Source: a virus
DNA length: 35,500 nt
IMG/VR virus record: IMGVR_UViG_3300042907_000764
Span: 1 to 35,500 of that record
Direction: 5' to 3' (one strand)
Position 1 is the first letter of the stretch; the number at the start of each line of letters is the position of its first letter. Under the pieces are notes generated by a model, which worked only from the letters and a program-made list of their open reading frames with translations, was not told the origin of the DNA and did no database searches. Of this stretch, positions 27,922 through 35,500 are shown piece by piece. Position numbers and translations under genes: made by a program.

Positions 27922-28496
27922 ACTGTGGCAGTCCTTTTGGCCATCGCCTTTTGCAACTCTTCACTAAGGATGCGTGCTGTGATGTCTTCGCATTGCGATC
28001 TATTGGCATTTAATGCCGGCTTTAAAAATGGTTTCCCAGCTACTGGCCGTAGCTTGCCAGACCGCCATAGTTTGGCCGTAAACCCATTCTCAATTAGGTG
28101 GCTGTAATTAGTTGGGTTAACAGGCACCATTACGTTGCGCTGCGCTGCAACGCTTCGTTTTGGCTTGTGATAAGTCTTAAAAGCCATGATTTTAAACTTG
28201 CGGCGCGGGCCGATGATTGCGTAAACTGCGCCTGTTTTTTTAGATGTCGTTACTCGGTAGCCGAGACTCTTCTTAAGCTGCCCAGTTGTGCCGTAACGAA
28301 AAACCTTTTTGCCTTGGTACATAATCCGCTTGCGCTTGGCCGGCACGAGCGTGCGAGCAGTGCGAAGGATAGGCGTAGTGCACGCTCTTGCCACACGGCG
28401 CAAGGCAGGCTTGATCTTCTTGCCAGCATCTCGCAGAGCATCTATTAGATCAACTGCTCCGGCCAGATTTAAGCGAAGGTCGCGAGAGCTAGCCAT
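27918..28496 (-). CDS. HK97 gp10-like neck/tail completion protein
   Basis: 192 aa, strongly basic. The N-terminal helix 'LIDALRDAGKKIKPALRRVA' and the later 'YSHLIENGFTAKLW' with 'VAGKPFLKPALNAN' are hallmarks of the gp10-like family: a helix, then an 'E-G' turn and 'P-F-PA'. It forms part of the head-tail interface. Order connector, head closure, neck, terminator matches HK97-type phages. Confidence 0.8.
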   Translation of the reverse strand: MASSRDLRLNLAGAVDLIDALRDAGKKIKPALRRVARACTTPILRTARTLVPAKRKRIMYQGKKVFRYGTTGQLKKSLGYRVTTSKKTGAVYAIIGPRRKFKIMAFKTYHKPKRSVAAQRNVMVPVNPTNYSHLIENGFTAKLWRSGKLRPVAGKPFLKPALNANRSQCEDITARILSEELQKAMAKRTATV

Positions 28497-28813
28497 TACG
28501 CATTTTCCTCGGCATCAATCTCAAGCGAAATGCCTCGCTCCTCAAGATCACGCACGCCTCGAACATTCAACTCGCGGCTGCCAAATAAAATACGATGCTC
28601 AGCAGTTACATCAGCTCGGTGGCGTATTGTCACCCGGTGCGTGATGTCAGCCTGCTGCTGGTTGGCTAGCTGGCTCTCGGTCGCAGTCACCGGCAGCACC
28701 TTGCCCCAAACAGTGGCGTAGGTCGCCCAAGTGCGAGTGGGTTGCCCATAGCTGTCGGTGCTGTCGGTTGCCGACTGCAGCGCCAGACGGTGCCTCAACT
28801 CGCCAATAATCAC
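28496..28813 (-). CDS. Head closure protein (SPP1 gp16 / HK97 gp7-like)
   Basis: 105 aa, usual length. 'GELRHRLALQSATDS' at the N-terminus and 'ADITHRVTIRHRADVTAEHR' in the middle are characteristic of the head-tail joining family, a small beta barrel. It seals the portal-connector channel. It overlaps both neighbours (ATGA at 28810, one base at 28496). Confidence 0.82.
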   Translation of the reverse strand: MIIGELRHRLALQSATDSTDSYGQPTRTWATYATVWGKVLPVTATESQLANQQQADITHRVTIRHRADVTAEHRILFGSRELNVRGVRDLEERGISLEIDAEENA

Positions 28814-29424
28814 TGGTAGTCACCAACAGAGTAAATCTTCAGGATTGAATCGACCGCCAATGGCACTTCGCTTCCGGCACCTGGCTGAACCGCAGAGCGG
28901 TTTTCATACCAGTGCGCCACCAGCAGCTTGATGCAGGTGGTCAGCAGCGCCGGCACGTTGGCAGCAGCAGTGCCATAGCCGGCAACATAATCAACTTCGA
29001 CTGCGTTTGCCTTGCCATTTTCGGTGTTCGGCCAGATGTCCAGCGGTGTCAGGTTTAGCCTGGGCGGGTTGCCATCGAGGTCTAACTCGAAATCACCACC
29101 GGCAAATGTCATCGTGGTAAGTGTGCCGTTTTCGTCGTAGTAGCGGATGCGCGGCATCGCATAGCTGTAGGCACCACCCACTGCGATTTGCACCGCAGGC
29201 CCACGCAGCAACTCAATAGCGCCTTCTGGAAAATAGTCCATGGTTTGGCGGTAGGTGGTGTTAACCAGTGGCCGCCTGGTTTGCCGCTCGACATAATCGC
29301 GTCCAGCAGATATTAGCGCACCAATCAGCGCATCGTCTGTGCTGTGGTCAACGCGCAGGTGGAGCTTCATGTCAGAGGTTGACACTGGCTCCACTGTTGC
29401 GGCAGTTAATACTTTGAGGCCCAC
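28810..29424 (-). CDS. Head-tail connector (HK97 gp6-like)
   Basis: 204 aa. 'VEPVSTSDMKLHLRVDHSTD' then 'LIGALISAGRDYVERQTRRP' is the clear N-terminal signature of the gp6-like connector, a helical domain that stacks on the portal. A beta insertion follows and the C-terminus returns to helix ('ALLTTCIKLLVAHWYENRSA'). The start is a GTG right after the upstream TAA, with GGAG 11 bases before. Confidence 0.85.
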   Translation of the reverse strand: MGLKVLTAATVEPVSTSDMKLHLRVDHSTDDALIGALISAGRDYVERQTRRPLVNTTYRQTMDYFPEGAIELLRGPAVQIAVGGAYSYAMPRIRYYDENGTLTTMTFAGGDFELDLDGNPPRLNLTPLDIWPNTENGKANAVEVDYVAGYGTAAANVPALLTTCIKLLVAHWYENRSAVQPGAGSEVPLAVDSILKIYSVGDYQ

Positions 29425-29628
29425 TTAGCGCTTGCTCCGTTTAGCGGCTTGCTTGGCCTCGGGTGTTTCCACCTCGTTAGCTTTATATTCGACAATGCCG
29501 TCCACGCAGATCGCAAAACCAGCGGCAATGATTCGATTCGCATCGACTGCATCGGGATGATCCCAGATGTCACCGACACGGTAGGTGCCGAGAGGACCGG
29601 AGATACATTCGAGCATTTGAATCTTCAT
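29425..29628 (-). CDS. Small head-region hypothetical protein
   Basis: 67 aa. 'MKIQMLECISGPLGTYRVGD' and 'ANRIIAAGFAICV' suggest a small SH3-like or beta-barrel fold, ending in a basic tail (KQAAKRSKR). Short genes of this style often sit between capsid and connector genes in HK97-type phages. Function unknown; a decoration or connector accessory is possible. Confidence 0.55.
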   Translation of the reverse strand: MKIQMLECISGPLGTYRVGDIWDHPDAVDANRIIAAGFAICVDGIVEYKANEVETPEAKQAAKRSKR

Positions 29629-29664
29629 TGCCTTGGTTTCCTGATCTGCGTGGGCTATTAAAAG

Positions 29665-31629
29665 TTAGGCTTGAACCATGTGCTTGATCGCACCGCTGGC
29701 CAAGATCTTGCTGTCAGTTCTGGCCCATGCCGTGAATCCAACTGCACCGTTAGCGGCATAGAGCTCGTCGAGCCTTTGGATGCGGATATTAGCCACATCG
29801 CGGATCAGGAACTTGTTCATGGCACCGAACACCATCGTCTTGAGGCCAGTGGTGATGGCGCTGTTCAGGCTGTTGCTGATTACCAGCGGGAAGCCATGAA
29901 TGCGAATCTCACCAGGGATGCGGTAAGACTCCTGGAACAATGGCTGGCCGTTGCTGTCCACCAGCTTGCGCACATACAGCCAAACGCTGTCGTGCATCAC
30001 CAGAGCGCAAGAAGGATCTTGGCGATAGGCGATGTCGACGCTGTGAATCAGGTCGAGGATTTCGGCTGATGTGATAGCGGTTGCGCTGGCAGTGGTCTTG
30101 CCTGCGGTGCTGGCTGCAATGCCTGTTGGTTGGCTGGAGCCTGTGCCGGTTGCGACATAGTCAGCCATGATTCGGCCAAGACGCTCGCCGAGCAGGTCGC
30201 CGATATAGGTTTCGAGGTCAACAGCGTTGTCGTCCAAGAGCTGCCAAGATACCTTGAGCGCCTTGCTACTCATGGTGTAGGCACCAAGAGAGATCTGGCC
30301 GAATGAGGTATCGGCTACAGTGAGTGCGCCATCTTCGGCCAACAGCACGCCTTTGGTGCCGGTGTCGTCGTTGGTTGGCATGGTCATCGGCTCGCCAGAC
30401 TCGGTGCGCAGCACCTGAGCGTATTCGCGCAGCGGGTTGAAATAAAGCAGCGCCTTTTCGATGCGCTCGACCAGGACAGTCGGCACGTTAAAACCGCCGA
30501 GGCTGCCGGTGCTAATCACCTGTGTGGCTGTGCCGCGCTCTTCCAACTCACGCCTGCTGCGAGGCGCGGTGTCAAACAAGCGAACATTGAAATCGCGGCT
30601 ACGCAGGCTAACACCAACGCGCTCAGCGGCGGCTCGGTGCGCATCAGTCGCGCGGCCATTGCCTTCTAGGAACCAGCCACGCATGGCCAGCTTGCGATCA
30701 TTGTGGTAGTTTTTATCTGCAACATCCTTCACGATGTAAGGCGTGTTCAATGGCATGGGTTTGCTCCTGCGGGTGGTCTGGGATTCCAACTTTTCCAATA
30801 GGCTGGCGCAACGCGCGCCAACCAAATCCAATTTCCTTTCAGCCTCGGCAGCCTTGTCAGCGCCGGCCATCTCCTCTTCTGGCACAAAGTTCATGGCCTC
30901 CTCGATGGCGGCCACCCGCGCATCGAGATCGGCAACGCCTTGGACTAGTGCGTCCATGGCGGCTTGCTCTTCTGGAGTGAGCGCGCGAATCTGCTCAATC
31001 AGCGCGGCTCGCTCGTCAATCAACTTTTTCAATTCGGCAACCTTTTCCATGTGAATCTCCTTTGAGTCAGAAAATAAAACACTGGCAGCACGATAGCCGT
31101 GCGATGCAAGCCATCGCGCGCGCCTGATTTCAAACTCCACTTGTCGCAGGCCGCGCAAGGCAACAGTGGTATCCGGGTAAGCAGGTATCGAAACAACCGA
31201 TACCTCATGTAGATCTATGCTGTTTAGCGTTCTCAGTGCGTTGCCGTATTCGTCCTTGTCCCAAGTGTCGCCACCGGGTGGCACAAGAAAGCCGAATGAC
31301 ATTTGGTTCACCACGCCAGAGCGCACCAACTGGCGCAGGTCGTCGGCGTAGCTCACACCTTCAGGCAAATCTATTTCAACTCGCAGGCCGCGCTTGTCGC
31401 TGGAAACCTTGAGAGAACCGTTGGTTGTCCTGGCTAATGGCTGGCTGGTGTTGTGGTCCCAAAGCGCTCTAATGTCGGCGTTGTTTTCGAGTGACTTGTC
31501 GAATGCGCCAGGTGTAATCTTTTCCCTGAATCCGCCTAAGTCTTCGCTCAATGCAGGCGCGTAAACTGCAGCATAACCGACCAGCTTGCCGCCTTCCTGC
31601 TCAAGTTTGCTAGTTCGTTTTTCGAGCAT
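29665..31629 (-). CDS. Prohead protease fused to HK97-type major capsid protein
   Basis: 654 aa in one frame. Residues 1-165 are an S78-type prohead protease: 'VGYAAVYAPALSEDLGGFRE', 'LWDHN' (His59), 'NQMSFGF' (Ser111) and 'HEVSVVSIPAYP' (Glu142). Residues 194-290 are an acidic coiled coil, like the capsid delta/scaffold domain. From about 300 the HK97 fold follows, with 'GGFNVPTVLVERIEKAL' and 'DRA-type' loop regions up to 'GFTAWARTDSKIL'. Elsewhere protease and capsid are usually separate. An internal ATG (31050) with a perfect ribosome site probably makes capsid protein alone. Start ATG 31629 has GAGGAGG. Confidence 0.88.
   Translation of the reverse strand: MLEKRTSKLEQEGGKLVGYAAVYAPALSEDLGGFREKITPGAFDKSLENNADIRALWDHNTSQPLARTTNGSLKVSSDKRGLRVEIDLPEGVSYADDLRQLVRSGVVNQMSFGFLVPPGGDTWDKDEYGNALRTLNSIDLHEVSVVSIPAYPDTTVALRGLRQVEFEIRRARWLASHGYRAASVLFSDSKEIHMEKVAELKKLIDERAALIEQIRALTPEEQAAMDALVQGVADLDARVAAIEEAMNFVPEEEMAGADKAAEAERKLDLVGARCASLLEKLESQTTRRSKPMPLNTPYIVKDVADKNYHNDRKLAMRGWFLEGNGRATDAHRAAAERVGVSLRSRDFNVRLFDTAPRSRRELEERGTATQVISTGSLGGFNVPTVLVERIEKALLYFNPLREYAQVLRTESGEPMTMPTNDDTGTKGVLLAEDGALTVADTSFGQISLGAYTMSSKALKVSWQLLDDNAVDLETYIGDLLGERLGRIMADYVATGTGSSQPTGIAASTAGKTTASATAITSAEILDLIHSVDIAYRQDPSCALVMHDSVWLYVRKLVDSNGQPLFQESYRIPGEIRIHGFPLVISNSLNSAITTGLKTMVFGAMNKFLIRDVANIRIQRLDELYAANGAVGFTAWARTDSKILASGAIKHMVQA
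30754..30768 (-). promoter_or_regulatory. Possible second internal start at the capsid body
   Basis: AGGAGCAAACCCATG places an ATG (30756) in frame at 'MPLNTPYIVK', at the end of the coiled-coil domain, near where the mature capsid chain would begin. It would give 363 residues. The match may be accidental; the spacing of eight bases is acceptable. Confidence 0.4.
31048..31063 (-). promoter_or_regulatory. Internal ribosome site for capsid protein alone
   Basis: Minus strand reads AAAGGAGATTCACATG, an ideal Shine-Dalgarno and spacing, inside the open protease-capsid frame at codon 194. Translation here would give 461 residues starting 'MEKVAELKK', exactly where the delta domain begins. This would supply many capsid subunits per protease fusion. 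Confidence 0.75.
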
Positions 31630-32947
31630 TGCCGCCTCCTCGTTTGCGTGTTGGTGTGTCCCCGACACTGGCTGGGTTAGGGCTAGCGCTGGGCGAAAGC
31701 GCGGGGACCAGTGCCGGGGTGGCTGATGGCGCTGAAGGGCCGTTTGGCGCACTCAGCGGTTGCATGTTGAGCGGTTGCAGATACTGGTCGCCACCCTCGA
31801 TTGGCGGCAGGTTTTCACGCTCGCGTATCTCGTTGGTTGAGAGAATGCCCCAGTTCTTCGCAACCGCATAGACTTCATAACGGGTCTTAATATCCGCTCT
31901 TAACAGGCCTTCGATTAGATGCTCAAAGTAGTATTCTCGGCGCTCGACTGTGTTCAGCAGTTTTATCTGCAGTTCTTGCTCCAGGCGAATTAGCCAGGGG
32001 CGAAGTGTCTCGGTGTAAAACGCTTGGTTTTCAGCCTCGATGCTTGAGTAGGTCTGGCCGGTGTTGTCCCGTAGTTTGCTCGATGGACAGTTAAACCAAC
32101 GAGCCACCTCGGCAACTTGGAACTGCCGAGTCTGCAAAAACTGCGCATCGTCTGGCGGCACACCAAGCGCCTGCCATTTCATGCCTTCCTCAAGGATTGC
32201 AATTCGGTGAGCATTGTCGAGGCCGCTGTGCAGGCGCTCATAGTCGCCACGCAAACGCTGCCGTGCGTCGTCGCTCAATCTGCCTGGGTGTTCCAACACA
32301 CCAGATGGCCTAGCTCCAGTGCCAAACAGCTTGGCACCAAACTTCTCGGCAGCCAATGTCAAGCCTAAGCTCTCACGAGCAGTGCGAACCACGCTGTAGC
32401 CCATCACGCCATCACCACCGAGGCCGCGTAAATGAATGACATTGGCACCGGCAAGAGTGACATGGCCGCCTTGCGGTTGGCGCACTTTGTAGTAGATGTT
32501 GCCGTCCACTTCGCGGTATGGCTCTACGCGCTCTGGTGCGAGTAGCCACAGCGCCACAGGCACGCCATCGCTAGCTCTGCGCTCAATCTCGGCGTAGCCG
32601 TTGCCGTAGGTCAGAGCGTGCGCAAACAGGCTTTCACGAAACACCAGCGAACCGATGCCAGGGCAAGGCTCGTCGTGCAGCAAACCATAGAGCGGGTGCT
32701 CGCTGGCTCGGGTGCGGGTGGCTCCGTCTCGGCGGTAGGTGATTAGCGGTAGGCTGGCAGCGCCTTCAGAAATCACACGCACTGCAGCCCACACGGTGGC
32801 GCAACTGAGTGCGCTTGCCTCATCGACACGCACTCCCGACTCGGTGTTCCTACCGCCTAACAAATCTATCAAGGCAGGATTATTGAGCACCGCAGCGGGT
32901 GATATGCGCTTCTGCAATCCGAATATGCGCTGAATGAAATTAGCCAT
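31610..32947 (-). CDS. Portal protein (HK97 family)
   Basis: 445 aa from ATG 32947. 'SALSCATVWAAVRVISEGAA' and 'LPLITYRRDG' open the wing; 'VFRESLFAHALTYGNGYAEI', 'HLRGLGGDGVMGYSVV' and 'VAEVARWFNCPSSKLRDN' are classic HK97 portal signatures; 'NWGILSTNEIRERENLPPIE' is near the end. The C-terminal tail is Pro/Ser/Ala low-complexity. It forms the dodecameric DNA channel. It overlaps the protease start by 20 bases. No strong ribosome site is seen at this ATG or at the one four codons upstream. Confidence 0.9.
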   Translation of the reverse strand: MANFIQRIFGLQKRISPAAVLNNPALIDLLGGRNTESGVRVDEASALSCATVWAAVRVISEGAASLPLITYRRDGATRTRASEHPLYGLLHDEPCPGIGSLVFRESLFAHALTYGNGYAEIERRASDGVPVALWLLAPERVEPYREVDGNIYYKVRQPQGGHVTLAGANVIHLRGLGGDGVMGYSVVRTARESLGLTLAAEKFGAKLFGTGARPSGVLEHPGRLSDDARQRLRGDYERLHSGLDNAHRIAILEEGMKWQALGVPPDDAQFLQTRQFQVAEVARWFNCPSSKLRDNTGQTYSSIEAENQAFYTETLRPWLIRLEQELQIKLLNTVERREYYFEHLIEGLLRADIKTRYEVYAVAKNWGILSTNEIRERENLPPIEGGDQYLQPLNMQPLSAPNGPSAPSATPALVPALSPSASPNPASVGDTPTRKRGGGNARKTN

Positions 32948-32976
32948 ACAGCTAATCATTCAAACTGCTGACACGA

Positions 32977-33420
32977 TCAGCGCCAAACGCAGATAGCCCA
33001 CTGGTGGTAAACAGCACCGAGCCTGTCCACCTCATGCCAAGATTTCATCCAGGTGCGCTTGCCAGATCGGCAAGGTCCCTCGGTGCTGCATTGATAATGG
33101 ATGGTTGAAGTGTCTATTCCGGCAACTACCACATAGTGACCAATGCCGTGCGCTGGTGTGGTCAGACAAATGATGGCGCGGTCTGTTAAGGTGAATGCTT
33201 TAAGGTCGTCCCATTGCATACTGCCTGCCAGCACATGGCAGCCAATTGAGCGGAAAAATGCCTCGATGCTGCGCGGGTCGGTGCCGTCTAGGCTGGTGCA
33301 GTTTAGGATTTGGAAATGGCTGGCCTTGGGTCTGCGCTTGATGTGGCGCAGCACTACCTGCACAGCAACCAGCCCGCAGTCATGATCACCCGACTGCCGC
33401 AGGTCAGGCAGAGAAATCAC
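32977..33420 (-). CDS. C39-like cysteine peptidase in the packaging module
   Basis: 147 aa. The motif 'RQSGDHDCGLVAVQVVLRHI' gives Gln9 and catalytic Cys15, followed by 'GIGHYVVVAGID' with His95 and Asp103: the layout of C39/papain-like peptidases such as those that cleave Gly-Gly leaders. There is no transporter or signal peptide. GTG 33420 overlaps the large terminase stop (GTGA). Its place between terminase and portal is odd. It may process a head protein, act in the host, or be a non-catalytic fold relative; the triad looks complete. Confidence 0.7.
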   Translation of the reverse strand: MISLPDLRQSGDHDCGLVAVQVVLRHIKRRPKASHFQILNCTSLDGTDPRSIEAFFRSIGCHVLAGSMQWDDLKAFTLTDRAIICLTTPAHGIGHYVVVAGIDTSTIHYQCSTEGPCRSGKRTWMKSWHEVDRLGAVYHQWAICVWR

Positions 33421-35063
33421 AGCATTCCCAGCCCGCGACCTTCGTAGACGCTGGTGCCGGTCACCTCGCCTAGCTGTGCCCTGGCTATTGCCATCACGCC
33501 TGCCACGCAGAGGTCTATTTTCTCGGTGCTTTTCGATTTGCTTGGCTTGATATTGCCTGCGCTGTCGCTCTCGATCACCGCATTGCCCCAGCACCAGCGC
33601 TGCACCGGGTGGCCATCGTGCCAGAGTCTTCCCTGTAAAACCAGAGACTCGGCAGCTTTAGCCGCTGGTGACATCGAGGCGTAGCCTTGGCCAAACGCCA
33701 CCACGCTCAGGCCTTCCGCCTGCAGTTCCTGCGCCAGTTGCGCCGCGTTCCAACGATCGATGGCGATCTCACGAATGCGGTACTCGCTGGCCAATGCCAT
33801 GATTTGCGCCTTGATTTCGCTGTAGTCAATGACCTCGCCTTCGATAAGCGTTAGATGGCCTTTGGCTGCCCACTGGTCGTAGCGTTGCTTGTTTCGGCGT
33901 TCGCGTTCTTTTACTGCGCCAGTCGGTGCCCAGGCAAACGGCTTCAGAATGATTTTGTCGTCAAATGGAAACGCCAGCACCAAGGCGCTCAAGTCCTGCG
34001 TGCTGCTGAGGTCTAGCCCAGCCCAGCAGGCTCGGCCTTTCAGGTCTGGCAATGGCGCGGCGCAGGCATCAAAGCGTTCCATGTTTAGCCAGCGTGTGCT
34101 ACTCTGCGTCCATTGGTTCAGGTGTAGCCTGCGGAAAGACTGCTCCTCTGCTGGGGATGCAAGCGCTTCGTTGACCTTTTGGCGGAAGTAGTCAGGCTTT
34201 ACGGAAACATTGTATCCGGGATTGGCCGCCTTCCATGTGGCCTCGATGCGCCAGTCCGCCTCTGGTGGTGCCTCATAGATCACCGGTAGCATCGTCTCAT
34301 CAAGCTCTTGGCCGGCAGTCCGCGCATCGGCTACGGCTCTGCCTCTGCTGTAGATCTCATGCCATAGGCTCTCGCGGTCGTAGCCTGCTGTGGAAATCAT
34401 GATGACGCTTGGCTGCCTGCGTGCCAGCACTGATGTAGTCAGCGCCTCGTATAACTCACGATCTGGCCAGACGTGTAGCTCGTCCATCACCACTGCTGAG
34501 CAGTTCAGGCCGTGCTGTAGCTTGCCATCGGCGGCAATGCAGCGCAAGAAACCGCCTGACTTTTTCACGATCTCGCGGCGCAGAACCGTGCATCGAGAGG
34601 CTAAGGTTGGACAGCTTTGCACCATGGCCGCAGCGGTATCAAAAACAATGGCCGCCTGATCTCGGCTGCCTGCAGCACACACCACCTCGGGAAATTGTTC
34701 GCCATCGGCAAACAGGTGGTACAGGCCGAGCATTGCCGCCAATGTGGATTTGCCTTGCTTGCGTGCCAAGGCGATTGGCATGGCTCGGTATTGGCGCAGT
34801 CCATCTGGTCGCAAGGTGCCATAAAACGGGCGCACGATGTCCCGCCACTGCCAGTCGGACAAGATGAAAGGTTGGCCAGCGTGCTCGCCCTTGATGTGTT
34901 TCAGGCTTGCCGAGAAGATGGCAACACGCTTGGCAGCGGCAAGGCTTAGCCGAGAATCTTGAGCAAGGCCGATGGCATCTCGTCGCCCTGATTGGCCTCG
35001 GCTTGGCTTTCGGCTGGGAGCCTTGTCGTGCCCCGCGTCCTCGGGCTCAGGTACAGGCCGCAT
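33417..35063 (-). CDS. terL: Terminase large subunit
   Basis: 548 aa, usual length. Walker A-type 'LARKQGKST' (about residue 91), Walker B 'AVVMDELH' (181-188), coupling motif 'STAG' (214), and nuclease acidic residues in 'AGLDLSSTQDL' (Asp341), 'AIDRWN' and 'KIDLCVAG'. It pumps DNA into the prohead and cuts concatemers. I start at ATG 35063, with GAGG eight bases upstream; longer versions overlap terS with Arg-rich shadow sequence. It overlaps terS by 118 bases, larger than usual, so residues 1-27 may be non-homologous. Confidence 0.92.
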   Translation of the reverse strand: MRPVPEPEDAGHDKAPSRKPSRGQSGRRDAIGLAQDSRLSLAAAKRVAIFSASLKHIKGEHAGQPFILSDWQWRDIVRPFYGTLRPDGLRQYRAMPIALARKQGKSTLAAMLGLYHLFADGEQFPEVVCAAGSRDQAAIVFDTAAAMVQSCPTLASRCTVLRREIVKKSGGFLRCIAADGKLQHGLNCSAVVMDELHVWPDRELYEALTTSVLARRQPSVIMISTAGYDRESLWHEIYSRGRAVADARTAGQELDETMLPVIYEAPPEADWRIEATWKAANPGYNVSVKPDYFRQKVNEALASPAEEQSFRRLHLNQWTQSSTRWLNMERFDACAAPLPDLKGRACWAGLDLSSTQDLSALVLAFPFDDKIILKPFAWAPTGAVKERERRNKQRYDQWAAKGHLTLIEGEVIDYSEIKAQIMALASEYRIREIAIDRWNAAQLAQELQAEGLSVVAFGQGYASMSPAAKAAESLVLQGRLWHDGHPVQRWCWGNAVIESDSAGNIKPSKSKSTEKIDLCVAGVMAIARAQLGEVTGTSVYEGRGLGML

Positions 35064-35386
35064 AGGCAGTCCCTCAGCCGGCTTTCGCACCGGCCTAGCT
35101 CGGCGTAGAGTGGGTGCATCACCACGCCTCCTGCTGCGTTTTTGACCGTCGAGCTCGTCAGTGCGTCTAGCTCCACTTGCAGGCGTTCGCACCTGGCTGC
35201 GGATCTCGCCGCCAACGTCACGCTCATCAAATCGGACTTGCCGCCCACGCCCAGCGCGGCCATCGCCCCGATTAGCCATTTATATATCCTTTGCTCATCT
35301 GCCTTCAGTCCCGGTGCTTTAGCTGGCAATGCTCCCCCCGGACGCATCCAGCCGCCCCGATCCTGTGATTTTCTGCCCCTAGCCAT
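34946..35386 (-). CDS. terS: Terminase small subunit (P27-like)
   Basis: 146 aa from ATG 35386. It begins 'MARGRKSQDRGGWMRPGGAL', like P27-family small terminases, followed by helices 'DEQRIYKWLIGAMAALGVGG' and 'LQVELDALTSSTVKNAAGGV', then 'LGRCESRLRDCLCGLYLSP'. It recognises cos or pac and recruits the large subunit. GGGGTGA precedes the ATG. An in-frame GTG at 35467 would add 27 residues coded in the terminal-repeat region. Confidence 0.75.
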   Translation of the reverse strand: MARGRKSQDRGGWMRPGGALPAKAPGLKADEQRIYKWLIGAMAALGVGGKSDLMSVTLAARSAARCERLQVELDALTSSTVKNAAGGVVMHPLYAELGRCESRLRDCLCGLYLSPRTRGTTRLPAESQAEANQGDEMPSALLKILG

Positions 35387-35453
35387 GTATATCACCCCAT
35401 ACGCCAAGCCTATCGTAAATGGCGGACCAAAAACCCGCTCAGCTTCCCTAACG

Positions 35454-35500
35454 GTCTTCCGGCCCACCCCCCCGCTTGCCTCACCCCCCTAGGTGATAGC
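35454..35500. repeat. Right copy of 47-bp terminal direct repeat
   Basis: Matches bases 1-47 at 46 of 47 positions. Closing the circle here gives about 35,453 bp. The single mismatch sits at the edge of a C-run, so it may be a population variant or a homopolymer error. Confidence 0.9.

Noticed and set aside
31630-31752. Longer start of the protease-capsid gene
   Set aside because: The 41 extra codons overlap the portal gene and lack a ribosome site, while ATG 31629 has GAGGAGG.
35064-35279. N-terminal extension of the large terminase
   Set aside because: The extension is Arg/Gly-rich, fully inside terS in another frame, and a good ribosome site supports ATG 35063.
1-35500. tRNA genes and CRISPR arrays
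   Set aside because: No cloverleaf with the expected conserved loops and no regularly spaced repeats were noticed on reading; a dedicated scan was not possible.

Overview
The window looks like one complete genome of a tailed, probably temperate siphovirus. All recognisable protein genes lie on the minus strand, so the genome reads right to left. A 47-bp direct repeat (one mismatch) at the two ends, with terminase genes just inside the right end, suggests a circular or circularly permuted molecule of about 35,453 bp. The likely host is a planctomycete-type bacterium. This is an inference from protein families I associate with Planctomycetota: Gly-Ser-linker proteins, a secreted 'ANCCY' protein, and a Cys-rich glycosyltransferase with a CxHLG...HGTC...CxxC module. 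No database search was possible.

Layout in transcription order (right to left). Packaging and head: small terminase (35386), large terminase, a C39-like cysteine peptidase, portal, a prohead protease fused in frame to the HK97-type major capsid protein, a small head gene, then connector, head closure, neck and tail terminator proteins. Tail: tube, two tail assembly chaperone ORFs joined by a probable -1 frameshift at AAAAAAC, a short tape measure, and three tail-tip candidates, two of them with Gly-Ser runs. Then come a glycosyltransferase, a small membrane protein, a secreted protein, a papain-like peptidase, another small membrane protein and an HNH nuclease (22506-18664), possibly including lysis functions. 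Next are a tyrosine integrase and an excisionase (18476-16990), flanked by paired TGTGCCT repeats that may be integrase arm sites.

A non-coding control region (16784-16989) carries the only plus-strand transcription signals found: a good promoter followed by a strong terminator about 80 bp later, probably a small RNA. The early operon starts left of it: small genes (a 45-aa lipoprotein, a CsrA-like protein, secreted and membrane miniproteins), a putative recombination protein, a helicase-DNA methyltransferase fusion, an HNH protein, a Dam-like methyltransferase, a replication protein, many tiny overlapping genes, a sigma factor with a C-terminal zinc ribbon, a DnaN sliding clamp, and a RusA resolvase. 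The operon then runs into an HNH nuclease and a second set of virion genes (3889-63: small structural proteins, a LamG-like tail fibre, a metallophosphoesterase). Across the circle junction these lead back to the small terminase.

Start and stop codons overlap (ATGA, TGATG, TAATG) at most junctions, so translation is strongly coupled. No stretch over 300 bases lacks a gene. The longest gaps are 16784-16989 and 18477-18663, both described below. I found no DNA polymerase, CI-type repressor, tRNA or CRISPR array. The phage probably recruits the host replisome through its clamp and controls lysogeny in a way not recognisable here.
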